Assembly: GCA_036556505.1 (NCBI GenBank)
Contig: DATBJH010000077.1
Coordinates: 62,001-126,000 of the forward strand
Direction of reading: 5' to 3'
DNA: 64,000 nt
Origin: CAVVWJ01 sp036556505
Lineage (GTDB): Bacteria; Gemmatimonadota; Gemmatimonadetes; Gemmatimonadales; GWC2-71-9
Made by a program: the position numbers and the translations under genes. Below the pieces are notes generated by a model. That model searched no databases. It was not told the origin of the DNA and saw nothing but the letters and a program-made list of their open reading frames with translations. Of this stretch, positions 1 through 9,300 are shown piece after piece (position 1 is the stretch's first letter; each line of letters begins with the position of its first letter).

Positions 1-599
1 GGCTGGATGGTGCCCCGCAGCGTCCACTCGCCCGCGGTCCGACCCCGGGCGAAGACGAGAACCGATCCACGCTCCTCGTCGCGACCGGGCGCGCCTGCGA
101 GTAGGACACCAGCGCGGACCGCGACCGCCGCGCCCAGCCGGTCGCCCTCGGCTCCGCCCTTCGCGGTGACTCGGGCGCGCTCACTCCAACGCCCATCGGA
201 GCCACGCTCGAACACGTAGACGGCACCGCCCCCCGGCGCTCCCGGCGCACCGACCAGCAACAGGTTCTTCTCCGCGGCAAGCGCGGACCCGAATCCGTCT
301 CCCAGCGTGCCGTCCTTCGCGTGGAGCATTTCCCCTTCCACCCAGCCGCCACCCTCGCGACGGAACACATGCACCGTACCGGCGTGCGTGGGCGGCATCG
401 GGAAGCCCACCAGAACTCCCGGGCGCCCGATGAGCACCTGGTCGCCGAGGACCAGCGCGGATCCGCCGAACCCGATCACGCCGAGCGAGTCGGGCGAAGG
501 GTCGGGAGACGAGGCAGCGACCGCGCGGCCGCTCCGGAGCACGAGGAGAGCGGCCACGGCAGCCGCCGCGAGGGGGAACGACAGACGAGCATGACGCAT
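1..599 (-). CDS. FG-GAP repeat secreted protein, 3' end outside window
   Basis: The reading frame is open from an ATG at 599 to the left edge of the window, so the C-terminus is missing. An AGGA lies about 9 nt upstream of the ATG. The first ~27 residues form a signal peptide (Arg-rich start, then an Ala/Leu/Val core ending near VAASS). The mature part shows integrin-alpha-like FG-GAP blades: GDGFGSALA followed by LLLVGAPGAPGGGAVYVFER, then GDRLGAAVAV with VLLAGAPG. These repeats build a beta-propeller, so the protein is expected outside the cytoplasm. It is divergent from the Spy-like gene at 725. The exact role cannot be read from the sequence. Confidence 0.75.
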   Translation of the reverse strand, partial: MRHARLSFPLAAAAVAALLVLRSGRAVAASSPDPSPDSLGVIGFGGSALVLGDQVLIGRPGVLVGFPMPPTHAGTVHVFRREGGGWVEGEMLHAKDGTLGDGFGSALAAEKNLLLVGAPGAPGGGAVYVFERGSDGRWSERARVTAKGGAEGDRLGAAVAVRAGVLLAGAPGRDEERGSVLVFARGRTAGEWTLRGTIQ

Positions 600-724
600 G
601 GGGAGATTCCTGAGTAGAGGCGTGGGAAGAGTCTACACCGCGAAGCTCCTCCTGGGAACACGGCGGCTTAACGTCCGCGTGGGAGCTCCGTCCATCGAGG
701 GCACACCCAACCAGAGGAACGACG

Positions 725-1165
725 ATGTATCGACAGAAGTACCTGGCCTGGGCTCTGGTGGCGGGCCTGATCGCCGCCGCCACACCGGCCCTGGCTCAGA
801 CCGACGCAGCGCCGAAGTCTCCCGCTCCGGCCGATTCCGCCCGGCGCATGAAGGACCCCATCAGCCGGATGCTGGAGCAGCGGGACCAGCTCAAGCTCAC
901 CGACGATCAGGTGCGACAGCTGGAGCAGATCCGAACCAAATATCAGGAGAAGTACCAGGGTCAGATCGAGCACCTCCGCCGCAGCCACGAGGCGCGGTCA
1001 GCGCTCCGGGCGGGGATGGACAGCGCCCGGGCCGAGATCGCCGGCGTGCTGACGCCGGAGCAGGAAAAGCAGGTGGATGCCATGCGGGAGCAGTGGCGGC
1101 GGGAGTGGAAGGATGCGCACCGTCACCACGGCCCTCACGCAAGGCACGATTCGACTGACGGGTAA
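725..1165 (+). CDS. Spy/CpxP-like periplasmic protein
   Basis: This 146-residue protein has a signal peptide (AGLIAAATPALAQ, cleavage near residue 24) and a mature part that is helical and highly charged. Two LTxxQ motifs, LTDDQ at 58-62 and LTPEQ at 109-113, are the hallmark of the Spy/CpxP family of periplasmic chaperones and stress sensors. The His-rich tail (HRHHGPHARH) could bind metal, which is an inference. AGAGGAACGACG precedes the ATG and supports the start. The gene runs towards the coiled-coil gene on the other strand, and a perfect inverted repeat separates the two. No two-component partner lies next to it. Confidence 0.75.
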   Translation: MYRQKYLAWALVAGLIAAATPALAQTDAAPKSPAPADSARRMKDPISRMLEQRDQLKLTDDQVRQLEQIRTKYQEKYQGQIEHLRRSHEARSALRAGMDSARAEIAGVLTPEQEKQVDAMREQWRREWKDAHRHHGPHARHDSTDG

Positions 1166-1174
1166 GGCGTGACC

Positions 1175-1231
1175 AATGAAACGTAAAAGGTGAAAGGGAT
1201 CGACCATCCCTTTCACCTTTTACGTTTCATT
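1175..1231. terminator. Perfect 26-bp inverted repeat between convergent genes
   Basis: Positions 1175-1200 are the exact reverse complement of 1206-1231, with a 5-nt loop (cgacc). The repeat lies between the stop of the Spy-like gene (1165) and the stop of the coiled-coil gene (1274), which converge. No T-tract follows on either side, so it is not a classical intrinsic terminator. A bidirectional transcript end or 3' stabiliser is the likeliest role. Confidence 0.65.
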
Positions 1232-1273
1232 TCTCGCGCTGTTCTGCCTGCTGGGCGGTTCTGGCGATCGCCC

Positions 1274-3877
1274 CTACTCCGCTTCCTTCTCCTCCTCGAT
1301 CTCCTCCAGCGCCGCGACCGCCGCCTTCAGGTCCGCCGCCAGCGAGCGCTCCCGCCGCAGCGACTGGATCAGCGCCTCGGCCTGCTTCATCTGGAGACCG
1401 AGCGCGCCGGCCGACTCCATGGCGTGGTCCACGACCGTCTTCTGTGCCTGGAGACCCTCGACGGTGGTCTTGATGCCGAGCGCGAGCGCTTCGGCCCGGG
1501 CCAGCCGCTGCTCCGCCCGATCGAGGGCGCGCTTGCGGGCCTCGAAGTCGCGCAGGGCCTCCTCGGCCACCTGGAACTTGTTCTGGGTGTCCTCCAGCAG
1601 AGCCCGGGTCTCGTCGATCTCGCGGCGGGAGGAGCCGATGACCTGGACGTTGTCCACCGCCCGCTGCGCCAGCTCGAACACGTTCTTGACCTCAGCCTCC
1701 AGCGCTTCGACCGCGCCCTGCCGCGCCAGGGTCTGCTCCAGGCCCTTGGCAGCCTCGGCCTGGGCCGACTCCCACCGCCCGAGCAGGTCCTCGAACTCTT
1801 CGAGCTGGCGCTCGATCGGCTTGAGCGCGGTGGCCCGGCTCTCCAGTTCGCCGGTCACCTGCTTCAGGGCGCCCGAGCGCTCTTCGGCGTTGGCCAGCGT
1901 CGAGCTGACGGTGCGGGAGATCTCCTCCAGCCGCTGGGCCGTCTCCGCCGCCTCCTGCCGGAGTGCCGAGGCGCGGGTGAGATGCTCCGTGGCCTTGTCC
2001 AGCGCGCCCTGCCGCTGGTCCAGCTCCTGCCCGAGCAGCCGGATGCGATCCCGCAGCTCGTCGAGCTGACCGGTGCGGCTCTCGAGCGCGCGGACCGACT
2101 CGTCCACCGACGCCGCACGCTTCTCCGCCTCGGACACCGAGCCGGTGACCTCGGCCATGGTATCGGCGACGAGCTGAGCTTCCTCGGCCTGCTTCGCGAG
2201 CTGGGTGAACCGCGACTCCGCGGTCTCCATCCGGCCACGCAGCGCTTCCGCCCGCTCCTTCAGCTCGGCGCTCACCGCGCCGAGGTCGCCGAGACGGCGC
2301 TGCACGTCGTTGAGCGTCTCACGCCGGGCCTCGATCTCGCCCATGGCGGCCTTCACCTGCTCGACCTCGTCCCGAATGCGCTCGACCGCGGGCTCCATCC
2401 CGCTGAGCTCCTTCACCTGACCCTGCACCTTCCTGGTCCAGTTGTCGGTGTTGGTGAGCCAGGTCTCCACCTCCCCATGGCTCTCGCGGAGCCGGTTGAT
2501 CTCCTCGTAGGCGGCCCGCATCTGTTCGAGGCCGTCCGCCATCATCTCCCGGGTGCCCTTGAGGGAGCCGAGGTCCTTCACCGCGGCCTCGATCCCGGGG
2601 CGCAACTCCTCGATCCGCTGCATCCGCCCGGCCACCTCGCCGGCCACGCCGTCGAGCCGGCCGACCTCCTGCCGCAGCGACGAGATCTTCTTCTCCTCCT
2701 CCAGCAGCCGGCCCAGCTCGGCGGCCAGCTCGGTCGCCTGCTCGCCGACGCTCCGCACCTGGGCGGTGACCGCCGCGGTCCCCTGGCTGGCGGCATCGAG
2801 GACCGCGAACCGGCTCTCGCACTCCTTCACCGCGTTCCGAAGATCGGCCACCCGCTCGCTGACCGCGTGCAGGCCCCGGTTTTCCAGCTCGAAGCTCTCG
2901 CTGCTCTTCCGCATCTGCTCCCGGAGATCGTTGAGCGACTGCCGGGCGGCCTGCTGGGCCTCCTCGGTCTGGGTGGCCATCTGCTGCAGCTCCTCGGACC
3001 GCGCCATCACCTTGCTCTGCACCGCATGGACCTCGGAAATCTTGGCCTCGATCTGGCCGAAACGGCGGATCTGCTCCTCCTGGCGGCGGAGCCAGGCGTC
3101 CAGCTCGCGGTCGAGCCGGGTGAGCTGGCTGATCTGGGTCGCCGCGCGATCGACCGCCTCGCGCTGCTGCTCCAGGGCGGCCGACTTCTGGGCCACCTGA
3201 TCGGCGAGCGCCTTGAGCACGGCGAGCCGGTGCTGGAGATCGGGGACCGCGGTGACGGCCTGGTTCACCGGCTCGAGCGCACGCTCGACCGCCTGTACCC
3301 GACGGCCGACCTCATCCAGCCTGGAGGCGACCGTCTGGTACTCTTCGTTGAAGTGCTCCAGGCGCGCGGTGCTGTGCCGGTGAGCGCGCAGCGCGTCGTC
3401 GGCCTGGGTCCGCATCCGGGTCACGTCCTCGCCCATTTCGTCGAGCTGCTTGCGCAGGCCCTCGGCGTCGGTCCGCACCGTCCCGATGGGGCCCTCGAGG
3501 CTGAGGAAGCCTTCGATCTGCTCCCGCAGCTTGAGCGCCGCATCGATCTTGTGGCCGAACTCGCCCATCCGGCCCTGGAGCTGATCGATCTCGGCGTTGG
3601 CGCCGGCGACCCGCTCGAGCTGGATCTCGGCCTCGGCGATGCGGGCCTGGGAAACCTCCATCCCGTTCACCTTCTGCTCGACCGCCTCACACCGCTCGCG
3701 AAGGGTGCTGAACTCCTCGGATCGCTCGAGGACCGCGCTCATGGCGCGCAGCGTTTCGATCGCCTGCTCCGCGCGGGCGACGAGCGTTTCGAGGGCGAGC
3801 GTGATGTGGGCTCCGCTGGAATCGACGGCGACGACTCCGTCGTCCGACCGGCGGCGGCCCTTGAGGAAGGAGACCAT
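1274..3877 (-). CDS. 867-aa coiled-coil protein of unknown function
   Basis: After a short basic start (MVSFLKGRRRSDDG) almost the whole protein is heptad-patterned helix rich in Glu, Arg, Gln, Leu and Ala, as in the arms of SMC or Rad50 proteins. There is no Walker A or B motif, no signature motif and no ABC head, so it is not an SMC ATPase. No signal peptide or membrane segment is visible, so a cytoplasmic structural or scaffold role is likely. A long frame on the opposite strand is Leu/Arg/Gly-rich and looks like a by-product of GC-rich coiled-coil codons. It stands alone: the tamB-tamA pair is upstream on the same strand, with 368 bp between. I do not recognise a named family. Confidence 0.75.
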   Translation of the reverse strand: MVSFLKGRRRSDDGVVAVDSSGAHITLALETLVARAEQAIETLRAMSAVLERSEEFSTLRERCEAVEQKVNGMEVSQARIAEAEIQLERVAGANAEIDQLQGRMGEFGHKIDAALKLREQIEGFLSLEGPIGTVRTDAEGLRKQLDEMGEDVTRMRTQADDALRAHRHSTARLEHFNEEYQTVASRLDEVGRRVQAVERALEPVNQAVTAVPDLQHRLAVLKALADQVAQKSAALEQQREAVDRAATQISQLTRLDRELDAWLRRQEEQIRRFGQIEAKISEVHAVQSKVMARSEELQQMATQTEEAQQAARQSLNDLREQMRKSSESFELENRGLHAVSERVADLRNAVKECESRFAVLDAASQGTAAVTAQVRSVGEQATELAAELGRLLEEEKKISSLRQEVGRLDGVAGEVAGRMQRIEELRPGIEAAVKDLGSLKGTREMMADGLEQMRAAYEEINRLRESHGEVETWLTNTDNWTRKVQGQVKELSGMEPAVERIRDEVEQVKAAMGEIEARRETLNDVQRRLGDLGAVSAELKERAEALRGRMETAESRFTQLAKQAEEAQLVADTMAEVTGSVSEAEKRAASVDESVRALESRTGQLDELRDRIRLLGQELDQRQGALDKATEHLTRASALRQEAAETAQRLEEISRTVSSTLANAEERSGALKQVTGELESRATALKPIERQLEEFEDLLGRWESAQAEAAKGLEQTLARQGAVEALEAEVKNVFELAQRAVDNVQVIGSSRREIDETRALLEDTQNKFQVAEEALRDFEARKRALDRAEQRLARAEALALGIKTTVEGLQAQKTVVDHAMESAGALGLQMKQAEALIQSLRRERSLAADLKAAVAALEEIEEEKEAE

Positions 3878-4245
3878 GGCGTTTGCTCCGAGGGCGAGGC
3901 TCTTTTGGGCGGTGGATCGCGAGTGAGCGCGGGAACCGTGCCGTTAGGTGCAACCGGTATGCCCGGACCCCGGGGCCGGCACGAGACTTAAGGATGTGGA
4001 TCAGGTGAGCCGCGCAAGTACCTGCCTGGAAGAGACATGCCGGGAATTAGGTCGCGCGGCTCCTGAGGGCGGAAATGCAGTCGTTCCGGCCGAGGATGGC
4101 GACCTGCCCTCGCCTTTGGCAGGTCGCCAGAGAGGCGACGACCAGGTTGTTGGGCCGCAGATGTTGGCAGAAGAAGCCGCAGATTGCCTCCTGACCGGGG
4201 CATCTCCCGGCTCCGAACCCCAGACCATGGTGGTCAACGGGCTAA
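3878..4245. other. Intergenic stretch with an 11-bp hairpin
   Basis: No convincing gene is seen here. Positions 4098-4108 and 4118-4128 form a perfect 11-bp stem with a 9-nt loop. It lies about 120 bp after the tamA stop on the minus strand, so it could end the tamB-tamA transcript, but no T-tract follows. The promoter of the coiled-coil gene must be in the rest of the stretch; I cannot place it. Confidence 0.4.
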
Positions 4246-6390
4246 TCAGAAGGTGGCCCCGATCGAGAAGTGCAGCTGGAACCTCCTCCACGAGTTCGTG
4301 GATAGAGGTCCAATCGGCCTCCCTTCCCGGAGCGCTTGTAGCACATCATCGGGATCCCGAAGATCGAGAGCGGAGGGATTCACCTTGTATCCCAGCGCCA
4401 CCTGGACCGCCCCCACGACGGTCTCGTAGCCGATGCCGACCCCGGTCCCCATGAAGAAACGGTCCTCGCCCACCTCCTCGGCGTCGGGGTCGAAGCGCTC
4501 GTCCGACGTCCAGATCCTGGCTCCGTCGAGAAAGGCGAACGTCTGCCACTTGTCGTCGAATCCCGGCAGCGGCATCTGCACCTCCGCGCTGGCGTGCACT
4601 CGGGAGAGACCGCCAACCGGCGTATACCGCTGGGAGAAGAAGACGTCCTGGCCGGCCTCCTCGCGGACGCGCACCTCCGGGAGCTTGGGCCCCACCAGCT
4701 GGCTGCCCCAGCCGCGCACGTCGCGCGATCCGCCGGCGCTGAAGGTGACGTCGCGGAGGCGCAGCAGGGAGACGAACGGCGATTCGACGAGGGCGTCGTC
4801 CACGCTCTTCCCGTAGGGAAAGATCCGCCCGACGCTGCTCCGCAGGGTGAAGCCGATACGGTCGTTCAGCGGGTAGAATCCGGTCGCGCCGAAGTCGAGC
4901 AGGAGGTACTCGCTGGTGTTGAAGCCTGGAAGGGTCACCGAGGCTCGTGGCCGCAGGACGTATCCGCGCCGCGGGTTGGCGAACGCGTCGAGCTCACCCC
5001 AGCTGCCGTCGAGCGTCAGGGTGCTACGGTTGAAGATCGTGCCCAGGGACCCTACGGCCGCCGAGTCCTCCAGGCCGAGCAGCGGCAGATAATCGATCGG
5101 ATCGAGGTCTTCGCTGAAGCCGTAGTCGAACACCTGCCGATGGGAGAGGCTGTAGCCCAGCGAGATGGAGCGCAGCGGGCTGGTCGCGTACACCAGCGTG
5201 CCATCGAACCCCACCGCCTGCGACCGATCCCGGAGGTCGTCGCGGTATTCCACCCAGGGCCCTCCCGCCAGCGAGAGTCGTCGGGTGCCGACGTAGGGCT
5301 GGAAGAAGGTGAGGGCGAGGCGATAGCGCTGCTCCGCGGGCGATTCCAGCGCCAGCAGCCCGGTCTGCGCGGTCATCGACACCGAGAAGGTCCGAAGCCC
5401 GTGCATGAAGCTCCGGTGCATCCACTCCACCTGCCCGCTCAGGCCTCCGCTGGATATGAGGCCCGCCTCGCCGCTGACCTGTTGCGGAGGATTCTCGGTC
5501 ACGCCGACGCTCACGACCACGCTGGAGTCGTCGGCACTGCCCCGCGGGACATTGAGCAGCGCGAGTCGCACGATGGGGAACTGCGCGAGCCGAGCCCGCC
5601 CCTCCTCCAGCTCGGCCGCGTCGTACCAGTCGCCCTTGTCGAGCGGGAGCTGTCGGGTGAAGTCGTTCGCCGGCACCGTCTCATTTCCGTTGACGGCGAT
5701 GTCACGGACCCGCGCGCGGAGACCTGGCTGCACCCGGACCACGACATCGGCGCGATAGGCGGCGGTGTCCACCAGCGCATCCGCCTGCGCCCCGCCGAAG
5801 GGGTAACCCCGATTGCGGAGCCACCGCGCGGTGCGTTCGGCGAGCGCGCGCCGCTCGCCCTCACCGAAGCGGCCACCCACCTGACGTTCCGCGCGGATGA
5901 ATTCGTCCCACTCCTTCTCCAGGTCGGGGTCGATCGCTGGTGGGCCGCTGTCCCGGGCAATGAACTGCACGTTGCGCAGCTGAATCGGAGGGCCCTCGTC
6001 GATCAGGAAGGCCACCTCCACCAGGTCCTCCTTGGCATCGTACCGGACGTCGTAGTCCACCTTCGCCTTGAGGAAGCCGGAGAGGACATAGACGTTCCTG
6101 AGCCGAACGACGTCCCGCTGCAGCTCGACCGGCTTGAAGGGGTGGTTGCCTACCGCCGTCACGAACGGAATCCAGCCGAAGATGCGCCGCAGACCGACAA
6201 AGCTGCCGCGCTCCGTCATCGCGATGTGGGGGCGAAGGTCCCGCTCGAGCAGCGTCTGCCCGCCGGTGAACCGGAACTCGATGCTCTTGACCTGGGTCTT
6301 CGGGCCAACGCCGGTGAGCGCGTCCTGCGCCGCGAGCGGGGAACCCGCGAGCAGCAGGGCGAGCGCGAGAGCGGCACGCTCAGAATGCAT
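4246..6390 (-). CDS. tamA: TamA/BamA-family outer membrane assembly protein (Omp85)
   Basis: This 714-residue protein begins with a signal peptide (ALALALLLAGSPLAAQ). POTRA-like segments follow from about 30 to 320 (for example TGGQTLLERDLRP and VRDIAVNGNETVPANDFTRQLPLDKGDWYD), and then a 16-strand-type bacterial surface antigen (D15) barrel. The last residues, FQLHFSIGATF, end in the C-terminal Phe typical of outer membrane barrels. The start at 6390 overlaps the stop of the tamB-like gene (6380), so the two are translationally coupled. Omp85 proteins next to a TamB homologue act in inserting or secreting outer membrane proteins and in lipid transport across the envelope. BamA is less likely because of the partner and the few POTRA domains. 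Confidence 0.85.
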   Translation of the reverse strand: MHSERAALALALLLAGSPLAAQDALTGVGPKTQVKSIEFRFTGGQTLLERDLRPHIAMTERGSFVGLRRIFGWIPFVTAVGNHPFKPVELQRDVVRLRNVYVLSGFLKAKVDYDVRYDAKEDLVEVAFLIDEGPPIQLRNVQFIARDSGPPAIDPDLEKEWDEFIRAERQVGGRFGEGERRALAERTARWLRNRGYPFGGAQADALVDTAAYRADVVVRVQPGLRARVRDIAVNGNETVPANDFTRQLPLDKGDWYDAAELEEGRARLAQFPIVRLALLNVPRGSADDSSVVVSVGVTENPPQQVSGEAGLISSGGLSGQVEWMHRSFMHGLRTFSVSMTAQTGLLALESPAEQRYRLALTFFQPYVGTRRLSLAGGPWVEYRDDLRDRSQAVGFDGTLVYATSPLRSISLGYSLSHRQVFDYGFSEDLDPIDYLPLLGLEDSAAVGSLGTIFNRSTLTLDGSWGELDAFANPRRGYVLRPRASVTLPGFNTSEYLLLDFGATGFYPLNDRIGFTLRSSVGRIFPYGKSVDDALVESPFVSLLRLRDVTFSAGGSRDVRGWGSQLVGPKLPEVRVREEAGQDVFFSQRYTPVGGLSRVHASAEVQMPLPGFDDKWQTFAFLDGARIWTSDERFDPDAEEVGEDRFFMGTGVGIGYETVVGAVQVALGYKVNPSALDLRDPDDVLQALREGRPIGPLSTNSWRRFQLHFSIGATF

Positions 6391-9300
6391 AGCGGCCCCG
6401 CATCAGTGCGCTGGCCGGGAGGCTGCCCCCACGCAACGTGCTGCGAAGCCAGCGGCGCCAGGCGTACTCCAGCTCGAACCCGGGTCCGCTGGTCTCGGTG
6501 GTCTGCTGGTCCGAGTTGGTGCCGATCCGAAGCGGCTGGTGAAGACTGACGAAGACCCGTGCGCCGAGGTATCGGCCTGCAGTCAGCGTGAGACCCTGTT
6601 CCGGCTCCTGACGGATCGTGAACACGTCGAAGCCCAGCTCTTCGCCCGCGGCGCTGCCGAGGGTTCCGGCCAGCTGGCCGACGGCGACCTGAGTCGCGTT
6701 CACTCCGCCGCCCTGCTGATCCACCAGCGGATTGTCCGAGGCCGGCCGACCGGTCACGATGTAGGAGATGATGTCGTCCTGTCCCATCGCGGGATCGGCC
6801 TCGAAGGCCAGGCCGAGGCTGTCCGGGCGGCCGGTGGCGTGCACATTGATGACCACTTCCTCGGCGTCCGGGTCGCCCTCGGTGGGCACCCGGTACTGCG
6901 CGGTGACGTCGAGGTTGGTCGAGTCGACCGGGCCCCGCAGCGCGATCTCTCCCTCGGTCAGCTGGAAGGTGCGGCCGTAGAGGTCGAGCTCGCCGCGATC
7001 CGGAATCGGCTCCACCTGCCCGAAGAACTGCATCTCCCCTCCGGGCTCCTGCCGCAGGTTGATCCGGCCGGCAAGCTCGATGTCCATGCTGGGGCTCTGC
7101 GCCTTCCGGAGCCACACCCGCCTCGAAAAGGACAGATCCAGGTTCATGCGGAAGCGATCCAGGAATCCCGATTCCTCCTTCGCTCCCGCGGCCGCGGCGG
7201 CGGGCCCGAAGCGCTGGGCAAGTTGCTGGAGGTCGGCGGGGGTGAGCTGGACCTCCTCCACGGCTGTCGCCGTCTCCGCGCCGGCGAAGATCTCCGCCTC
7301 CGCCAACTGGAGCTTCCCGGTCAACACCGGCTCCGCCGCGGTGCCGGCCAGCCGCACATCGCCGGTGGCCACCGCGTGGAGCTGGTCCGAGTGGGAAACC
7401 AGGAAGTCCTTGAGCCTGGCGTCGATCGCGAGGGCCGGGTCGGTCAGGGGCTCCAGACGCACATCACCGCTGGCAAAGAGTTCCTGGTCCTCGCCGGTCA
7501 GGATCCGCAGGGTGTCGATCCTGAAGCGCTCACCATCGAGGCGCCCAGCCAGCCGTCCCTCGCGGTAGGTGACGCCCAGTACCGGGAGCTCGACGCCGAG
7601 GTCGCGCAGGCCGACGGTGCCAGTGACTCGTGGCTGATCGGGCGTGCCCCCGACGCGGGCATTCACGGCGAGAGCGCCGGTGAGATCGGCGGCCGTTTCC
7701 TCCGGCAGCAACGGCTGGAACAGACCCAGATCGAAACTGTCGGCGCGCACCGCGAGGGCCATGGTATCCGCCGGCTCCCGCGCGAACCCGACCTGCGCGG
7801 CGGTGTCCTCCGGAGCCAGCGTGAGCCTCCAGGGAAGCGTCCCGGCCACGGTCAGCCGGCCGCCCCCGGTGCGGGGCCCGGCGAACGCGTTGAGTCGAAG
7901 CCCCGCCCGGGTCCACGCCAGCTCCGACCCGATTCGTCCCAGGTTGTCCCCGCCGCTCCTGCGGACGTCGAAGCCCACCTTTCCTTCGAGCGACGGCGCT
8001 TCGGCGGGGCCCGAAAGCCTGAGGATACCGTCCAACCGTCCGGCGATGGGGACGAGCCTCGCCTGCTCGAGCGCGTCCAGGTCGAAGCCGGTGATGCGGA
8101 CCGTCATGTCGCTGGAGTCACGGGGGGCGAAGACACCGTCGAGCGTGATGCTCCGGTCGCCTGCCCCGAGGTTGAACCCTCGTACCTCGACGACGCTGGG
8201 CCGGAGCCCGATCATAGCGGGCCGCTCGAGCTGCCACCTGCGACCGCCCTCGCGGACATCGAGCCGTCGGAGCGTTGCGAGTGTGCTGTCGCCGCTCGCG
8301 GTTCCGCCCAGGTCGAGGGTCAGACCCATATCGTCGTTGACGACGACGGCGCCCTGGACGGCGACCAGCGAGTCGTAGCGGCCGCTCAGATCGACGCGCT
8401 GCACCGAGAGCTTGCCCACGGCCGCCCCCAGCACGCGCAGCCGGCCGCCGAAGGCGACCCTACCGGCGCTGTCCATCACGCCCGACCCTTCGGCCGTGAG
8501 CCGCTCGGCCAAGGTGCCGCCGTACAGGAGCCGGAAGGCGTCCGCGTGCCCTTCGATCTTTCGCCGCTCCGGCGGGCCTGAGACGGTGAGGTCGAGGAGA
8601 GTGGAGTCCATCACGACCGAGTCTGCGCCGGCAAGGAGGGCAAGCGGAGTGAGGTCGCCGGTCCGGCCGCTGATTCGGAACGAGCCGGTCGCCGCGCTCG
8701 GACCGGAGCGCAGGGCGATGCGGCCGCCACCGTCGAGAGCCATCGCGTTGGATCGAACAATCAGCGTGTCCACCTCGACAGCGCCGGGGGAGGGGCGGAA
8801 CGCGGCGTAGAGCTGTTGCAGCCGCACGCCGCCGACTCCTCCGAGCGCGCTGACCTGCCCGCCCAACGTCGTCAGGCCGCTGCTGTCGGCGACCAGGTCG
8901 AGCCCGAAGCGGCCTTCGAAGCGTCCGTCGGCGGCGGTGTCCCGGGTCCATCGGGCCAGGCGCTCGACTCGCCACTCGCCATCGGCGCGCACCCGCGACT
9001 CCTCGGCCCCCAGCCTGCCGCTGAACCTGGCCGCCGCGACGGCCTCCTCCCCCTGGAGCCGGAGGTCACCCTCGAGCGCGCCGCGATCGAGCCCGACCGT
9101 CAGCCGTCCGGGGCCGAGCTCCGCGTCGTTCACCCGGGATGGCAGCAGCTGGAGCTGCAGCCGGGCCAGGCTGTTGTCGAGGGTGGTACCGGAGAGCGAG
9201 CCCGTGAATCGGGCGCTCAGCGCGGTCCGCAGGCTGTCGTATCCGAGGAGCGGACCCAGATCGAGCGAGTCCGCCCTGCCGGCGCGGACGACGTAGGACG

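Noticed and set aside
1190..3991. 933-codon open frame opposite the coiled-coil gene
   Set aside because: Leu/Arg/Gly-rich with no domain, and its start is inside the 26-bp inverted repeat; the minus-strand coiled coil explains it.
4594..8581. Two long + strand frames opposite tamA and tamB
   Set aside because: They lack known domains and ribosome sites; tamA and tamB are clear on the other strand.
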